NCBI GenBank assembly: GCA_963702685.1 | Contig: CAVPDQ010000014.1 | Span: forward strand, 248,001 to 312,000 | DNA length: 64,000 bases | Reading direction: 5' to 3' | From: AP-15 sp963702685 | GTDB taxonomy: Bacteria > Pseudomonadota > Alphaproteobacteria > ATCC43930 > CGMCC-115725 | Shown here: positions 44,392-53,097 of the stretch, in pieces | Position numbering within the stretch: position 1 is the stretch's first letter | Layout of the letters: each line of letters starts with the position of its first letter | Notes under the pieces: generated by a model | The model's database searches: none | What the model was told of the DNA's origin: nothing | Seen by the model: the letters and a program-made list of their open reading frames with translations, nothing else | Translations under genes and position numbers: made by a program

Positions 44392-45672
44392 TCACTCCGC
44401 GGCCATCGCCGCCGGCTGGTAGGGCGCCGGCGCGGCGCGCAGCTCGCGGCTCATCGGCTGCGGCCACCAGCGGTCCTCCCATTCGGAAAACAGACCGGTC
44501 AATTGCGGCATGACCTTTTCGGCGAACAACCGCGTGTTGTAGCCGGCCAAATCCTTGCCCATGCAGCCGAACTGCAAGAGCAGCATCAGATGGCCGACAT
44601 TGAGGTCGGTCGCCACTTTTTTCAGCTGGTCGGCGACCTCGTCGGGCGAGCCGATGATCACGTAGCCCTTGTCGACGATCGCGTCCATCTCGCGCGCCAG
44701 TTGCTGGAACTTGGTCGCATAGCGCGGCGGTGCGGAAGCCTGCGCCGCCTGGGCGACCTGGCCTTGGACGCCGGCGCGCATCGTCGCCTCGCTGGTATAG
44801 CCGGGCGGGCTGGCAAAGCGGGCATCGACATGCAGGCAGCGGCCATAGAAATATTCGGCCGGCTCGCGATAGAGCCGGTAGGCCTCCGCGCGCGTCTCGG
44901 CGACGCCGACAAATTGCAGAAAGCCGGCGCGGTACGGGTTCCGGTCCTTGCCGAGCCGCGCCATCTCGTTCCAGAAGCCGGTCATTGTCGCCTGGCCGGC
45001 CTTGTAGCCGAAATAGGACAAATACGCGTAGACGTAGTCCATCTCGGCGCACCACTGCCAGGTCTCGACCGAGCCGCCGCCCGGGATCCAGACGGGCGGG
45101 TGCGGCTTTTGTATGGGCCGCGGCCAGATGTTGACATAGCGCTGCTGGTTGAAGCGGCCGTTGAAGGCAAAGGTGTCCGGCTCGGTCCAGGCGCGCATGA
45201 CGAGGTCGTGCGCCTCGCGGTAGCGCTCGCGCAGCAGCGACGGGTTCTGGCCATAGGCAAAGCAGGTGTCCATCGGGGTCCCGACCGGGAACCCGGCGAT
45301 CAGCCGCCCGCCCGAGATCACGTCGATCATCGCAAACTCTTCGGCGACCCGTGTGGGCGGGTTGTAGAGCGCCAAGGAATTCCCCATCACGCACAAGGCC
45401 GCGTTCGAGGTGCGCCGCGCCAGGGCGCTCGCGATCAAATTGGGCGACGGCATCAGCCCGTAGCCGTTCGAATGGTGCTCGTTGACGCAGACCGCGTCGA
45501 ACCCGCATTGGGCGGCGAGCTCGAGCTCGTCCATAAAATCGTTGTACATCAGATGCGCGCGCTTCGGGTCGAACAGCGAGGAATGGATATCGACCCAGAC
45601 CGAGGGATGATGCTCGCGAAAATCCTCCGGCAATTCGGTGTAGGGCATCAGGTGAAACCACATCAATTTCAT
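44392..45672 (-). CDS. LLM-class flavin-dependent oxidoreductase
   Basis: A 426-residue luciferase-like monooxygenase. Key stretches are MKLMWFHLMPYTELPEDFRE, CGFDAVCVNEHHSNGYGLMP, ARRTSNAALCVMGNSLALYN, DVISGGRLIAGFPVGTPMDT and RPIQKPHPPVWIPGGGSVET. The ATG at 45672 has GGAG 9 bases upstream. Upstream in-frame sequence is not family-like. First gene of the operon ending at 43010. By family it uses reduced flavin and oxygen, with possible substrates including alkanesulfonates, cyclic ketones and EDTA-like chelators. No flavin reductase is adjacent. Confidence 0.87.
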   Translation of the reverse strand: MKLMWFHLMPYTELPEDFREHHPSVWVDIHSSLFDPKRAHLMYNDFMDELELAAQCGFDAVCVNEHHSNGYGLMPSPNLIASALARRTSNAALCVMGNSLALYNPPTRVAEEFAMIDVISGGRLIAGFPVGTPMDTCFAYGQNPSLLRERYREAHDLVMRAWTEPDTFAFNGRFNQQRYVNIWPRPIQKPHPPVWIPGGGSVETWQWCAEMDYVYAYLSYFGYKAGQATMTGFWNEMARLGKDRNPYRAGFLQFVGVAETRAEAYRLYREPAEYFYGRCLHVDARFASPPGYTSEATMRAGVQGQVAQAAQASAPPRYATKFQQLAREMDAIVDKGYVIIGSPDEVADQLKKVATDLNVGHLMLLLQFGCMGKDLAGYNTRLFAEKVMPQLTGLFSEWEDRWWPQPMSRELRAAPAPYQPAAMAAE

Positions 45673-45857
45673 CGTGCGGCACTCCGTCAAATTGCCACGG
45701 CTGCTTCGCGGAACAGCGCCGCTTCGAGTCTTACTCTCAGCCGGGAGCCGGCCGAACGCAAGGTGTTCACCGCCGCCAGGTCCAGGCTTGTTGGAGAACA
45801 AACAAGCGCCCGTAGGAGACTTGCTCCGAGCCCCTCGATGATATCCGGCACGCGCCG

Positions 45858-46064
45858 CTATCGCTGATGCGCGAACACGATGGCTGCGAGAACAGCCAAG
45901 CCGAAGCCCGCCAGCATGGCAAAGGCGACGCTGCCGTGGATCGTGAGCTGACCCACGACGCCGATGACGACCGCGCCGGCGCCTGTCACAGCGGCAAGCG
46001 AGGCGCCGGTCGAGGGATTTAGCGCGCTCGGCTGTCTTCCGCCCGCACCGACTTCCTGCGCCAT
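45858..46064 (-). CDS. Small two-helix membrane protein
   Basis: A 68-residue protein (ATG 46064) with two probable membrane helices, SLAAVTGAGAVVIGVVGQLT and VAFAMLAGFGLAVLAAIVFA, ending in HQR. It matches no named family I know. Coding potential is supported by the two well-formed helices and G/C codon use like the neighbours. An in-frame start at 46088 is also possible. It lies between the LLM operon and pxpA, all minus strand. Confidence 0.45.
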   Translation of the reverse strand: MAQEVGAGGRQPSALNPSTGASLAAVTGAGAVVIGVVGQLTIHGSVAFAMLAGFGLAVLAAIVFAHQR

Positions 46065-46161
46065 CGCTCTCGCTCCAACTCCTGTCACACGAAGATATAC
46101 AAGGTGCGGCCCCGCGGAGATGCAAGGAAGAGGGTTCCGCCCACCCGCCTCACCCGACCCC

Positions 46162-46938
46162 TCAGCCGAGCGCCATTTCCGGCAGGGTGACGATCTTCAC
46201 CCCAGCGGCTTCGAGACCGGCGCGCACCGCCCTTGCGGCAACGACCGCCGACGGCTCGTCGCCGTGCAGGCACAGCGTGTCGAGCCGCAGCGCGAGCTTT
46301 TTGCCGGTGCGCGAGACGATCTCGTCGTTCACCACCATCTTGACGACCCGGTCGCGGATCTCCTCGGCGTCGTGCAGCACCGCCCCCGGTATCTTGCGCG
46401 AGGTCAGATTGCCGTCGTCGTCGTAGAGCCGGTCGCAAAACCCTTCGCGCGCCAGCGGCAGGCCGAGCTCCTGCGCCGCCTTTTCCATCTGCGAGCCGGC
46501 GAGCGCGACATAGATCATGTCGCGGTCCACGGTCTTCATCGCCCGGCCGATCGCCAAGGCCAGCTCGATCTCCTCGGCCGCCATGTTGCTCAGCGCGCCA
46601 TGCGGCTTCAGATGCGTGACCTTGGCGCCGGCATAAGAGGCCATCGCCTGCAACGCGCCGATCTGATAGGCGATCATGTATTCGAGGTCGCGCGGGCTCG
46701 TGTCGATCCGGCGGCGGCCAAAGCCCCACAAATCGTTGAACCCCGGGTGGACGCCGATGCTGACCCCCTCGGCCGCGGCGAGGCTGACGAGCTTGTGCAT
46801 CGTCACCGGATCGCCGGCGTGAAAGCCGCAGGCGATGCTGGCCGAGCGGATGATCTTCATCAGCGCCGCGTCGTCGCCCATCTGCCAGGCGCCAAAGCCC
46901 TCGCCCATATCGGCGTTGAGATTGATCGATTTTGCCAT
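46162..46938 (-). CDS. pxpA: 5-oxoprolinase subunit A (LamB/YcsF family)
   Basis: A 258-residue LamB/YcsF protein. Motifs are INLNADMGEGFGAWQMGDDA, SIACGFHAGDPVTMHKLV, IGVHPGFNDLWGFGRR and LCLHGDEPSAVVAAR. PxpA acts with PxpB and PxpC to hydrolyse 5-oxoproline (pyroglutamate) to glutamate with ATP. The ATG at 46938 has GAGGAG 7 bases upstream. It is divergent from pxpBC, with 64 bp between the starts, which must hold both promoters. In many genomes the three genes share one operon. Confidence 0.92.
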   Translation of the reverse strand: MAKSINLNADMGEGFGAWQMGDDAALMKIIRSASIACGFHAGDPVTMHKLVSLAAAEGVSIGVHPGFNDLWGFGRRRIDTSPRDLEYMIAYQIGALQAMASYAGAKVTHLKPHGALSNMAAEEIELALAIGRAMKTVDRDMIYVALAGSQMEKAAQELGLPLAREGFCDRLYDDDGNLTSRKIPGAVLHDAEEIRDRVVKMVVNDEIVSRTGKKLALRLDTLCLHGDEPSAVVAARAVRAGLEAAGVKIVTLPEMALG

Positions 46939-47002
46939 GCCCGGCTCCTCGTCATATCGTGCCGCGGACCATCGCGTTCCTCGATTATACCAAAGGAAGC
47001 CG

Positions 47003-47737
47003 ATGCCGGTGCGGTTCCTGTCGGTCGGCGACCGCGCGCTCGCCGTCGAGCTCGGCAACGGCATCGACCGCCGGCTGAGCCAAAGCGTGCTCCGCCTCGA
47101 CCGCGCGCTCCGCGCCGCCTCGGTGCCGGGCGTCGTCGAAACGGTACCGACCTTCCGCTCGCTCCTGGTGCATTACGATCCGCTTTTGACCTGCCGGGCC
47201 GAGCTCGAAACCGCCATCGCGCCCCTTGTCGAGAGCAGCGACACTGGCGACACCTGCGCCAGGCAGTGGCGCATCCCGGTCTGCTATGAAGGCGAGCACG
47301 CCCCCGACCTGACCGAGGTGGCGCGGCTGACCGGCTGTGGCCCGGCCGAAATAGTCGCCATGCACAGCGGTATCAGCTGGCACGTCTATATGCTGGGCTT
47401 TCTGCCGGGTTTTCCCTATCTGGGCGATCTGCCGCCCGAGCTCGCCTTGCCGCGCCGCGCCGACCCGCGCGTGCGGGTGCCGGCCGGCTCGGTCTCGATC
47501 GCGACGACATTGACCGCGATCTATCCTTATGAGAGCCCCGGCGGCTGGCATCTGATCGGCGCCACCCCGATCCGCTTATTCGATCCGGCGCGGACACCTC
47601 CCGCACTGCTGGCGGCCGGCGACGCGGTCCTGTTCGACCCGATCGACAGCGGCACCTTCGCCGCGATCCGTCAGGCGGTCGAGGCCGGTGCCCATATTCC
47701 CGAAAGCGAGCGGGTCGTCGGATGCCGCCCGGATTGA
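47003..47737 (+). CDS. pxpB: 5-oxoprolinase subunit B (KipI / allophanate hydrolase subunit 1-like)
   Basis: A 244-residue protein of the AHS1/KipI family, the partner of PxpA and PxpC. Typical elements are RFLSVGDRALAVELGNGIDR, IPVCYEGEHAPDLTEVARLT, YMLGFLPGFPYLGDLPPELA and PAGSVSIATTLTAIYPYESP. The ATG at 47003 has AAAGGAAG 5 bases upstream. It overlaps pxpC by 16 bases, indicating coupled translation. Confidence 0.92.
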   Translation: MPVRFLSVGDRALAVELGNGIDRRLSQSVLRLDRALRAASVPGVVETVPTFRSLLVHYDPLLTCRAELETAIAPLVESSDTGDTCARQWRIPVCYEGEHAPDLTEVARLTGCGPAEIVAMHSGISWHVYMLGFLPGFPYLGDLPPELALPRRADPRVRVPAGSVSIATTLTAIYPYESPGGWHLIGATPIRLFDPARTPPALLAAGDAVLFDPIDSGTFAAIRQAVEAGAHIPESERVVGCRPD

Positions 47738-48792
47738 AGGTGCTCTCGTCCGGCCTGTGCACGACCGTGCAGGATCTCGGCCGGTTCGGCCGGCAGGCGC
47801 TGGGCGTGCCGGTTTCGGGGGCGCTCGACGGGCTCGCCTTGCGCCTTGCCAATGCGCTGGTCGGCAATCCGCCGGGAATGGCGGCGCTCGAAATCCTGTT
47901 GAGCGGACCGACATTCGAAGTCGTCGCCGACCGCGTGCGGTTGGCTCTTGTGGGCGACGGCGCCAGCCTTTTGCTCGCCGGCGGCGCCAACCTTTTGCGC
48001 GCCGGCGGCGCCACGGCGCCGGGGTGGCAGAGCTGCACGCTGTTGCGCGGCGAGGTGTTCCGGATCGCCCTCGGGCGGCAATCGGCCCTCAGGCGGCAAT
48101 CGGCTTGTGCCTATCTCGCCGTCGAGGGCGGGATCGCCGTGCCATTGGTGCTTGCCAGCGCGTCCACCTATGTGCGCGCCGGCCTCGGCGGCTTCGAGGG
48201 ACGAGCGTTGCGCGGCGGCGATGTTGTGCCGCTCGCTGTCGAAAGCCCGGCCGAGCGCGCGGAATCCCGCCTCCCGGCGCCGCCTCCGGCCGACACCGAG
48301 CGACCGATCCGCGTGGTGCTCGGGCCGCAGCAGGAGTATTTTACCGACGACGCGGTGGCAACTCTGCTCGGGGCGGAGTTCCGCATCTCGCAAAACGCGG
48401 ACCGCATGGGGATGCGCCTCGACGGGCCGGCGCTGCGCCACCGGCAGGGCTGGGACATCGTCTCCGACGCGATCGCCACCGGCGCCATCCAGGTGCCGGG
48501 CTCGGGCCAGCCGATCCTGCTCCTCGCCGACCACCAGACGACGGGCGGCTATCCGAAGATTGCCACCGTTGCCTCGGCCGACCTCCCGGCGGTCGGTCGC
48601 CGCCGTCCCGGCGACAGCATCCGCTTTCAAGCGGTAACCGTCGATGAGGCCGAGCAGCTGGCGCGAGACCAGGACCGGCAATTGACGGCCCTGATGGCGA
48701 GGCTGGAGCCGGTGGCAGAGGCCAACGAAATCGATCTCGGCATGCTCTACGCCGGGAACCTGATCAGTGGCGTCGTCTCAGGCTGCTCCTGA
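47722..48792 (+). CDS. pxpC: 5-oxoprolinase subunit C (allophanate hydrolase subunit 2-like)
   Basis: A 356-residue AHS2-family protein. LSSGLCTTVQDLGRFGRQAL, GVPVSGALDGLALRLANALV, the middle EGGIAVPLVLASAST and GAIQVPGSGQPILLLADHQT are the family landmarks. Two in-frame tandem duplications (24 bp and 18 bp) add 8 and 6 residues near residues 80-95 and 117-128, producing LLAGGANLLRAGGA and RQSALRRQSA. Their effect is unknown, and the frame is intact. Confidence 0.9.
   Translation: MPPGLKVLSSGLCTTVQDLGRFGRQALGVPVSGALDGLALRLANALVGNPPGMAALEILLSGPTFEVVADRVRLALVGDGASLLLAGGANLLRAGGATAPGWQSCTLLRGEVFRIALGRQSALRRQSACAYLAVEGGIAVPLVLASASTYVRAGLGGFEGRALRGGDVVPLAVESPAERAESRLPAPPPADTERPIRVVLGPQQEYFTDDAVATLLGAEFRISQNADRMGMRLDGPALRHRQGWDIVSDAIATGAIQVPGSGQPILLLADHQTTGGYPKIATVASADLPAVGRRRPGDSIRFQAVTVDEAEQLARDQDRQLTALMARLEPVAEANEIDLGMLYAGNLISGVVSGCS
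47961..48008. repeat. 24-bp tandem duplication inside pxpC
   Basis: Two adjacent 24-base units starting CGCCAGCCTTTTGCTCGCCG and CGCCAACCTTTTGCGCGCCG, differing at two bases. In frame, adding eight residues. Confidence 0.8.
48070..48105. repeat. 18-bp tandem duplication inside pxpC
   Basis: Units CTCGGGCGGCAATCGGCC and CTCAGGCGGCAATCGGCT lie side by side, differing at two bases and keeping the frame. Six residues are repeated. Confidence 0.8.
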
Positions 48793-48828
48793 AGCAGCGG
48801 TGCGGTGCCAAGGTGAGTTGTCGCGTTC

Positions 48829-48859
48829 GGGGGCGGTCACGCGCAAAGACGGCGCCCCC
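48829..48859. terminator. GC hairpin between convergent pxpC and LLM genes
   Basis: GGGGGCG (48829-48835) pairs with CGCCCCC (48853-48859) over a 17-base loop, in the 114 bp between two converging genes. It has no clear T run. A nearby CGGGAATGACG suggests it derives from an intergenic repeat related to R1-R4. Confidence 0.35.
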
Positions 48860-48906
48860 ATCGCGTGCGCGGGAATGACGATCCGATTTGACCGCGAAGC
48901 TGCGTT

Positions 48907-49854
48907 CTATCCGCCGGCGAGGCGCGCGACCGCCGGGGCGAGCGCGTCGAGATAGGGCTCCTGCACAGTGTAATAGGAAAAGCCCCAGCGCTGCCGCCGC
49001 GCCACGAGATCGGCGACGATCTCCTCGGCCGTCCCGATCAGCGCATAGGGGCTGTCCAGGATCTCGTCGGCCGATAGCTGCGTCCAGCGCCCGGTCAGCT
49101 CGCTCAGCTCGGCGGCGGCCTTGCGGCGGTCGTCGGTCACGACGACGCGCTGCAGCAGCACGTTGAATTCGAGCCGGGCGAGCCGGTCCGCGCCGGCCGT
49201 CTCGCGCACCAGCCGGACCCGCTCGTCGACGCCCGCCCTGCGCCACCCCGACAGGTCCGGCGGCAACGCGCCGCCGCCGCGAAACCCGATCCCCGAAAAG
49301 CCGACAATGTCCGCCTCGCGCGCGGCCAGGGCCAGGAGGCGCGGGCCGTTGCCGCCGACCAGGATCGGCGGGTGCGGCTTTTGCACCGGCAGCGGCGCGA
49401 TCGCGTGGCCGTGCACCTGGTAATGCCGCCCGGCGAAATCGACCTGCTCGCCGGCGAGCAGCCGCTTGATCACCGCCACCGCCTCCGTCAGCCGATCGAC
49501 CCTGACGGCACCGCGCTCGAAGAGCAGCCCCGCCGCGTCGTATTCGGCGCGGATGCTGCCGGCGCCGAGACCGAGCTCGAGGCGCCCGTCGGTCAACAGG
49601 TCGATCGCCGCGGCTTCGCGCGCCACCAATACGGGATGGCGCAAATCGTTGTTGAGGACGTTGGTGCCGACCCGCAGCTGCACGGTCGCCTCGGCGGCGG
49701 CGACCAGCGCCGGCAGGGGTGCCATGAGGTCGGTCAGATGGTCCGGCACAGTCAGGACCGCGTAGCCGAGCGCCTCGATGCGGCGCGCCTTGTCACGCCA
49801 CGCGCTGCGCGAGGCGGCGCTGCGCACATTGACCCCAAAGCGGAAGGGCCTCAC
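48907..49854 (-). CDS. LLM-class (F420/FMN-type) oxidoreductase
   Basis: A 315-residue luciferase-like protein of the TIGR03621-type F420-dependent or FMN branch. Landmarks are FRFGVNVRSAASRSAWRDKA, IEALGYAVLTVPDHLTDLMA, REAAAIDLLTDGRLELGLGA and VQKPHPPILVGGNGPRLLAL. It ends the five-gene run sulfite reductase, cysG-like, 6PGDH-like, LLM on the minus strand, 42 bases after the dehydrogenase gene. The cofactor cannot be told from the sequence. Alphaproteobacterial members can use FMN or F420. Confidence 0.85.
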   Translation of the reverse strand: MRPFRFGVNVRSAASRSAWRDKARRIEALGYAVLTVPDHLTDLMAPLPALVAAAEATVQLRVGTNVLNNDLRHPVLVAREAAAIDLLTDGRLELGLGAGSIRAEYDAAGLLFERGAVRVDRLTEAVAVIKRLLAGEQVDFAGRHYQVHGHAIAPLPVQKPHPPILVGGNGPRLLALAAREADIVGFSGIGFRGGGALPPDLSGWRRAGVDERVRLVRETAGADRLARLEFNVLLQRVVVTDDRRKAAAELSELTGRWTQLSADEILDSPYALIGTAEEIVADLVARRQRWGFSYYTVQEPYLDALAPAVARLAGG

Positions 49855-49896
49855 CGCCCGTCCGCGCCCGGCTCGACAAATCCCACTGCTCGAAAC

Positions 49897-50760
49897 TCAG
49901 CCTTTGGCGTTGCCGAGGACGCGGTCGAGCGTTTTGACGGCGTTGTCGGGGCCCGGCGTCCGCTCGGCCTGGGCTGCGGCAAGATGCTCATAGAGCCGGG
50001 CGATCGCCGCATAGATGTCGTGCGACGGCGGGTTCTTGTCGAGAAACTCCGAGATCTCCTGCATCTCGGCGACCCAGCGATAGGCCTTGTCGTACATCCG
50101 CGGCATGCCGCGCCGGAAATAGTCCAAAAGCTGCGGCTGGCTCTGCGACAATTCCGCGATCAGCGCCTCGCCGCAGCCATAGCGCGCCGCCCCCAGCATC
50201 ATCGCCGAGCCGATCGCGGTGGTGCCCTTGGTGATCCCGGCATAGGACATTTTCATCGCCGAGGCGGCGCCGATCGGCCCCTCGATCGCGCGCAAATCGA
50301 TGCCCCAGTCGCGCAACGGCAATGCCTCGCGCACATATTCGCCGGACGCATAGATCGCCGGCCCGTTGTAGCCGGCGCGTGGCGGGCCGCCGACGATGCC
50401 GGCATCGACAAAATGCGCGCCGGTCGGGGCGATGATCTCGCCGATGCGGATCGCGGTCTGCGGGCTGACCGCATTGCACTCGAGATAGACGGGCTTTTTT
50501 GGCAATGCAGCGAAGGTCGGCGCCAGATGCCGGGCGAGCGGCTCGGCCTCGGCCGGCGGCAGGATCGACAGGAAATAATCGGCGCCGGCGAGCAACGCCC
50601 GATCGTCCGCCGCGGGCGTCATGCCGGCAGCCTGCGCACGCTCGGCGCTCTTGGCGCTGCGCCCCGCCAGCAAGGTGCGCACCTCCGCGCCGCGCTCGTG
50701 CAAGCGGCGCCCGACCCCCGACCCCATCATGCCCTGCGCGATGATCGCCACGACCGTCAT
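49897..50760 (-). CDS. NAD(P)-dependent dehydrogenase, 6-phosphogluconate dehydrogenase-like with DUF1932
   Basis: A 287-residue beta-hydroxyacid dehydrogenase-type protein. The N-terminal Rossmann motif (VVAIIAQGMMGSGVGRRLHE) resembles GxGxxG. The middle has DAGIVGGPPRAGYNGPAIYA and the catalytic lysine position in GAASAMKMSYAGITKGT. A C-terminal DUF1932 helical domain (GMPRMYDKAYRWVAEMQEIS) follows. The substrate is unknown. It lies 31 bases after the siroheme synthase-like gene on the same strand. Confidence 0.85.
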   Translation of the reverse strand: MTVVAIIAQGMMGSGVGRRLHERGAEVRTLLAGRSAKSAERAQAAGMTPAADDRALLAGADYFLSILPPAEAEPLARHLAPTFAALPKKPVYLECNAVSPQTAIRIGEIIAPTGAHFVDAGIVGGPPRAGYNGPAIYASGEYVREALPLRDWGIDLRAIEGPIGAASAMKMSYAGITKGTTAIGSAMMLGAARYGCGEALIAELSQSQPQLLDYFRRGMPRMYDKAYRWVAEMQEISEFLDKNPPSHDIYAAIARLYEHLAAAQAERTPGPDNAVKTLDRVLGNAKG

Positions 50761-50791
50761 CGACCGCCCTCCAGCAATGGAAAGATGCCGG

Positions 50792-51382
50792 TCAGGGTAG
50801 CGGGGATGGCGGCTCGCGGGAAGGGTCGAGCCAGCCGTGGCGCCGTACCCATTCGCGCGTGCGCCGGCCGATCGCCGCCGCGTCGGCGCCGCTCTCGCGC
50901 CAGGCTTTGCGCAAAGCGGCGATCCGGTCGAGCCGGATTCCCCATTCCGGGCCGATCCGCCGCTCCAGCATCTGCCGCATCAATGCCGCCAGTCCCGGGC
51001 TTTTGCCGTTGGTCGAGACCGCCACGGTCAGATCGCCGCGCCGGATCACCGCGGCCGAATGAAAATCGCTGCGCCCGCGGTCGTCCTCGACATTGACCAA
51101 GACCCCGGCCGCCTGCGCCACCCGGCGGATCTCCTCGGCAACCGGCTCGCCGGCGCCGGCGACAAAGACGAGCTGAGCGCGCGCGATTTCCTGGGCCTCG
51201 GGCAGGCGCCGCCGCAATCGGGCGCCGGCGCTGGCGGCGAGCCCCGGCTCGGGGTCGGGCGCATAAATTTGGAGCGCCTCGGCGCCGGCTTCTTCGAGCA
51301 ATTCGAGGCGCCGCAGCGCGGGCTGCCCGCCGCCGACCAGGATCACGCGAATTTTCGCCAAATCGAGGCTAATCGGCAGCAT
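50792..51382 (-). CDS. Siroheme synthase N-terminal domain protein (precorrin-2 dehydrogenase/ferrochelatase)
   Basis: A 196-residue CysG N-domain (Met8-type). It oxidises precorrin-2 and inserts iron to make siroheme, the cofactor of sulfite and nitrite reductases. Visible: SLDLAKIRVILVGGGQPALR with an NAD-binding glycine loop, VFVAGAGEPVAEEIRR, VNVEDDRGRSDFHSAAVIRR and AVSTNGKSPGLAALMRQMLE. No methyltransferase domain is attached, so uroporphyrinogen methyltransferase must be encoded elsewhere. It overlaps the sulfite reductase gene by 14 bases, a fitting coupling of cofactor and enzyme. Confidence 0.9.
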   Translation of the reverse strand: MLPISLDLAKIRVILVGGGQPALRRLELLEEAGAEALQIYAPDPEPGLAASAGARLRRRLPEAQEIARAQLVFVAGAGEPVAEEIRRVAQAAGVLVNVEDDRGRSDFHSAAVIRRGDLTVAVSTNGKSPGLAALMRQMLERRIGPEWGIRLDRIAALRKAWRESGADAAAIGRRTREWVRRHGWLDPSREPPSPLP

Positions 51383-52988
51383 TCGCTCGGGTCCCGCGGT
51401 AATGCGCGAACGCCTGCTTTAGCGCCGCCGGCCCGACGCGCCGGCAGAAATCGCCAAAGCCCTCGCCTGGCTCGCGCTCGGCGGCCCAGAGCGCGAAGAG
51501 GGGGTCGAGCGTGTCGCCGATATCGCCCTGGGCGACCTTGTCCGCGAAGGCGATGTTGAGCCGGGTCCCTTCGAAATCGCCGCCGACGAACAGCGCGTAA
51601 TGGCCCGGCATGCGGCCGACGATGCCGATGTCGCCGGTATAGGGCCGGGCGCAGCCGTTGGGGCAGCCGGTGATCCGCACGCTGATGCGCTCGCCTTCGA
51701 GGCCATAGCGCGCGAGCCGATCCTCGATATCGGCGACGATGCCGCCGCTGACCCGCTCGGCCTCGGTCAGCGCCAGCCCGCAGGTCGGCAAGGCCGGGCA
51801 GGCGAGCATCCAGCGCTCGACCGGCGACATATCCTGGGCGAGGCGCACGGCGTGCGCGCGCAGCACCGCGTCGACAGCATCGCGGTCCTCGGGCCGGATT
51901 TCGCTCAGGATAATGTCCTGGCTCGGCATCAGGATCGGGTCGCAGTGAAAGCGGGAGACGATCTCGCGCAATGCCGCCCGCAGCTGCGCGGCGATGCGCC
52001 CGTTTGCGACCGGGACACCGAGATAGAGCCTGCCGTCGCCCTGCTCGTGCCAGCCGAGATGGTCCGGCACCCGGAACGGCGGCAACGGGCGGCAGGGTTC
52101 GAGCGGCTTCTTCAGATATTCCTCGAGCCGGGCGCGGGCCCAATCCTCGCCATTCTCCTCGATCACGTATTTGAGGCGGGCGTGACGGCGGTTGCCGCGG
52201 TCGCCGTAATCGCGATGCAGGCGCACGACCGCCGCCGCGGCTTCGAGCAGATCCTCGGGCTCGACAAAGGCGACCGGGGTGGCGAGGCGCGGATAGGTCG
52301 CCGGCTGGTTGTGGGTCATGCCGTGCCCGCCGCCGAGCAGGAAATCATAGCCGGTAAGCTGCCCGTCCTCCCATAGCGGCACGATCGCCAGGTCGTTGGT
52401 CAAGACGTCGATCGTGTTGTCTTCGGGGATGGCGAGCCCGGCCTTGAACTTGCGCGGCAGATAGCGCTCGCCATAGAGCGGATCGGTCGGCTCTTCGGCG
52501 CCGGCATCCTCCCGCCATTTCTCACCGTCGACCCAGATTTCGTGATAGGCGCCGGTCTGTGGCAGCAGGTAGGCCGAGAGCCGCCGCGCATCGGCTTCGA
52601 GCCGGTCGTGCACCTTGTCGCGGATCGGCGCCGGCACCGTCGTGACCGTGCGCACCACGTCGCCGCAGGCGGACATCGTCGTCAGCAAGGCACGGTTGAC
52701 GTCGGATATCGCGGCAAAGAGACCGGATTTGACGACCCCGTGCAGCTGGATGCTCTGCCGCGTCGTGATCCTGAGCGTCCCGTCGGCGCAGCGGTCGGCG
52801 ATCCGGTCGAGCTCGAGATATTGCTCGGCTTTGAGGCGCCCGCCCGGGATGCGCACCCGGACCATGAATTGCCACAGCTTGTCCTCGCCGCGCTGCTTGC
52901 GTGCGGTGGCGCTGTCGCGGTCATAGCCCTGATAGACGCCGTGAAACTTCAGCACCGAGTACCCCTCCTTGTCGAAGGGGCTTCGCAT
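51369..52988 (-). CDS. Nitrite/sulfite reductase hemoprotein (siroheme-[4Fe-4S])
   Basis: A 539-residue hemoprotein of the CysI/NirA family, reducing sulfite to sulfide or nitrite to ammonia. The halves repeat ferredoxin-like and siroheme folds. RITTRQSIQLHG is a siroheme-contact motif, and ligand cysteines are in ACPALPTCGLAL and ITGCPNGCARPYTGDIG. The in-frame ATG at 52988 gives a protein missing a short N-terminal stretch. About 30 further plausible codons exist upstream in another frame (see 52985-53079). Because metZ and a siroheme gene are adjacent, sulfite reduction for methionine synthesis is the better guess. Confidence 0.9.
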   Translation of the reverse strand: MRSPFDKEGYSVLKFHGVYQGYDRDSATARKQRGEDKLWQFMVRVRIPGGRLKAEQYLELDRIADRCADGTLRITTRQSIQLHGVVKSGLFAAISDVNRALLTTMSACGDVVRTVTTVPAPIRDKVHDRLEADARRLSAYLLPQTGAYHEIWVDGEKWREDAGAEEPTDPLYGERYLPRKFKAGLAIPEDNTIDVLTNDLAIVPLWEDGQLTGYDFLLGGGHGMTHNQPATYPRLATPVAFVEPEDLLEAAAAVVRLHRDYGDRGNRRHARLKYVIEENGEDWARARLEEYLKKPLEPCRPLPPFRVPDHLGWHEQGDGRLYLGVPVANGRIAAQLRAALREIVSRFHCDPILMPSQDIILSEIRPEDRDAVDAVLRAHAVRLAQDMSPVERWMLACPALPTCGLALTEAERVSGGIVADIEDRLARYGLEGERISVRITGCPNGCARPYTGDIGIVGRMPGHYALFVGGDFEGTRLNIAFADKVAQGDIGDTLDPLFALWAAEREPGEGFGDFCRRVGPAALKQAFAHYRGTRANAAD

Positions 52989-53079
52989 GATCGGCGAGGT
53001 CGCGCGCGATATGGCCGCGCAAATGGCGGCTTTGCTGCTTGACCGCCTCGGCCTTCGAGATGCTTTCGAGCTGAGCCAT
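52985..53079 (-). other. Probable lost N-terminus of the sulfite/nitrite reductase in another frame
   Basis: From ATG 53079 (GGGG 5 bases upstream) the frame reads MAQLESISKAEAVKQQSRHL and then RGHIARDLADHAKP, typical of the start of sulfite/nitrite reductases (KxxSRHLRG...). It then runs into a wrong frame at 52985, while the main gene continues from PFDKEGYSVLKFHG. One lost base near 52985 would fuse both into a 570-residue protein. Confidence 0.65.
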
Positions 53080-53097
53080 ATCGGCCCCCTGGGGGCG

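Noticed and set aside
45673..45857. Region between the LLM gene and the small membrane gene as a hidden gene or RNA
   Set aside because: No hairpin series, frame or promoter pattern strong enough.
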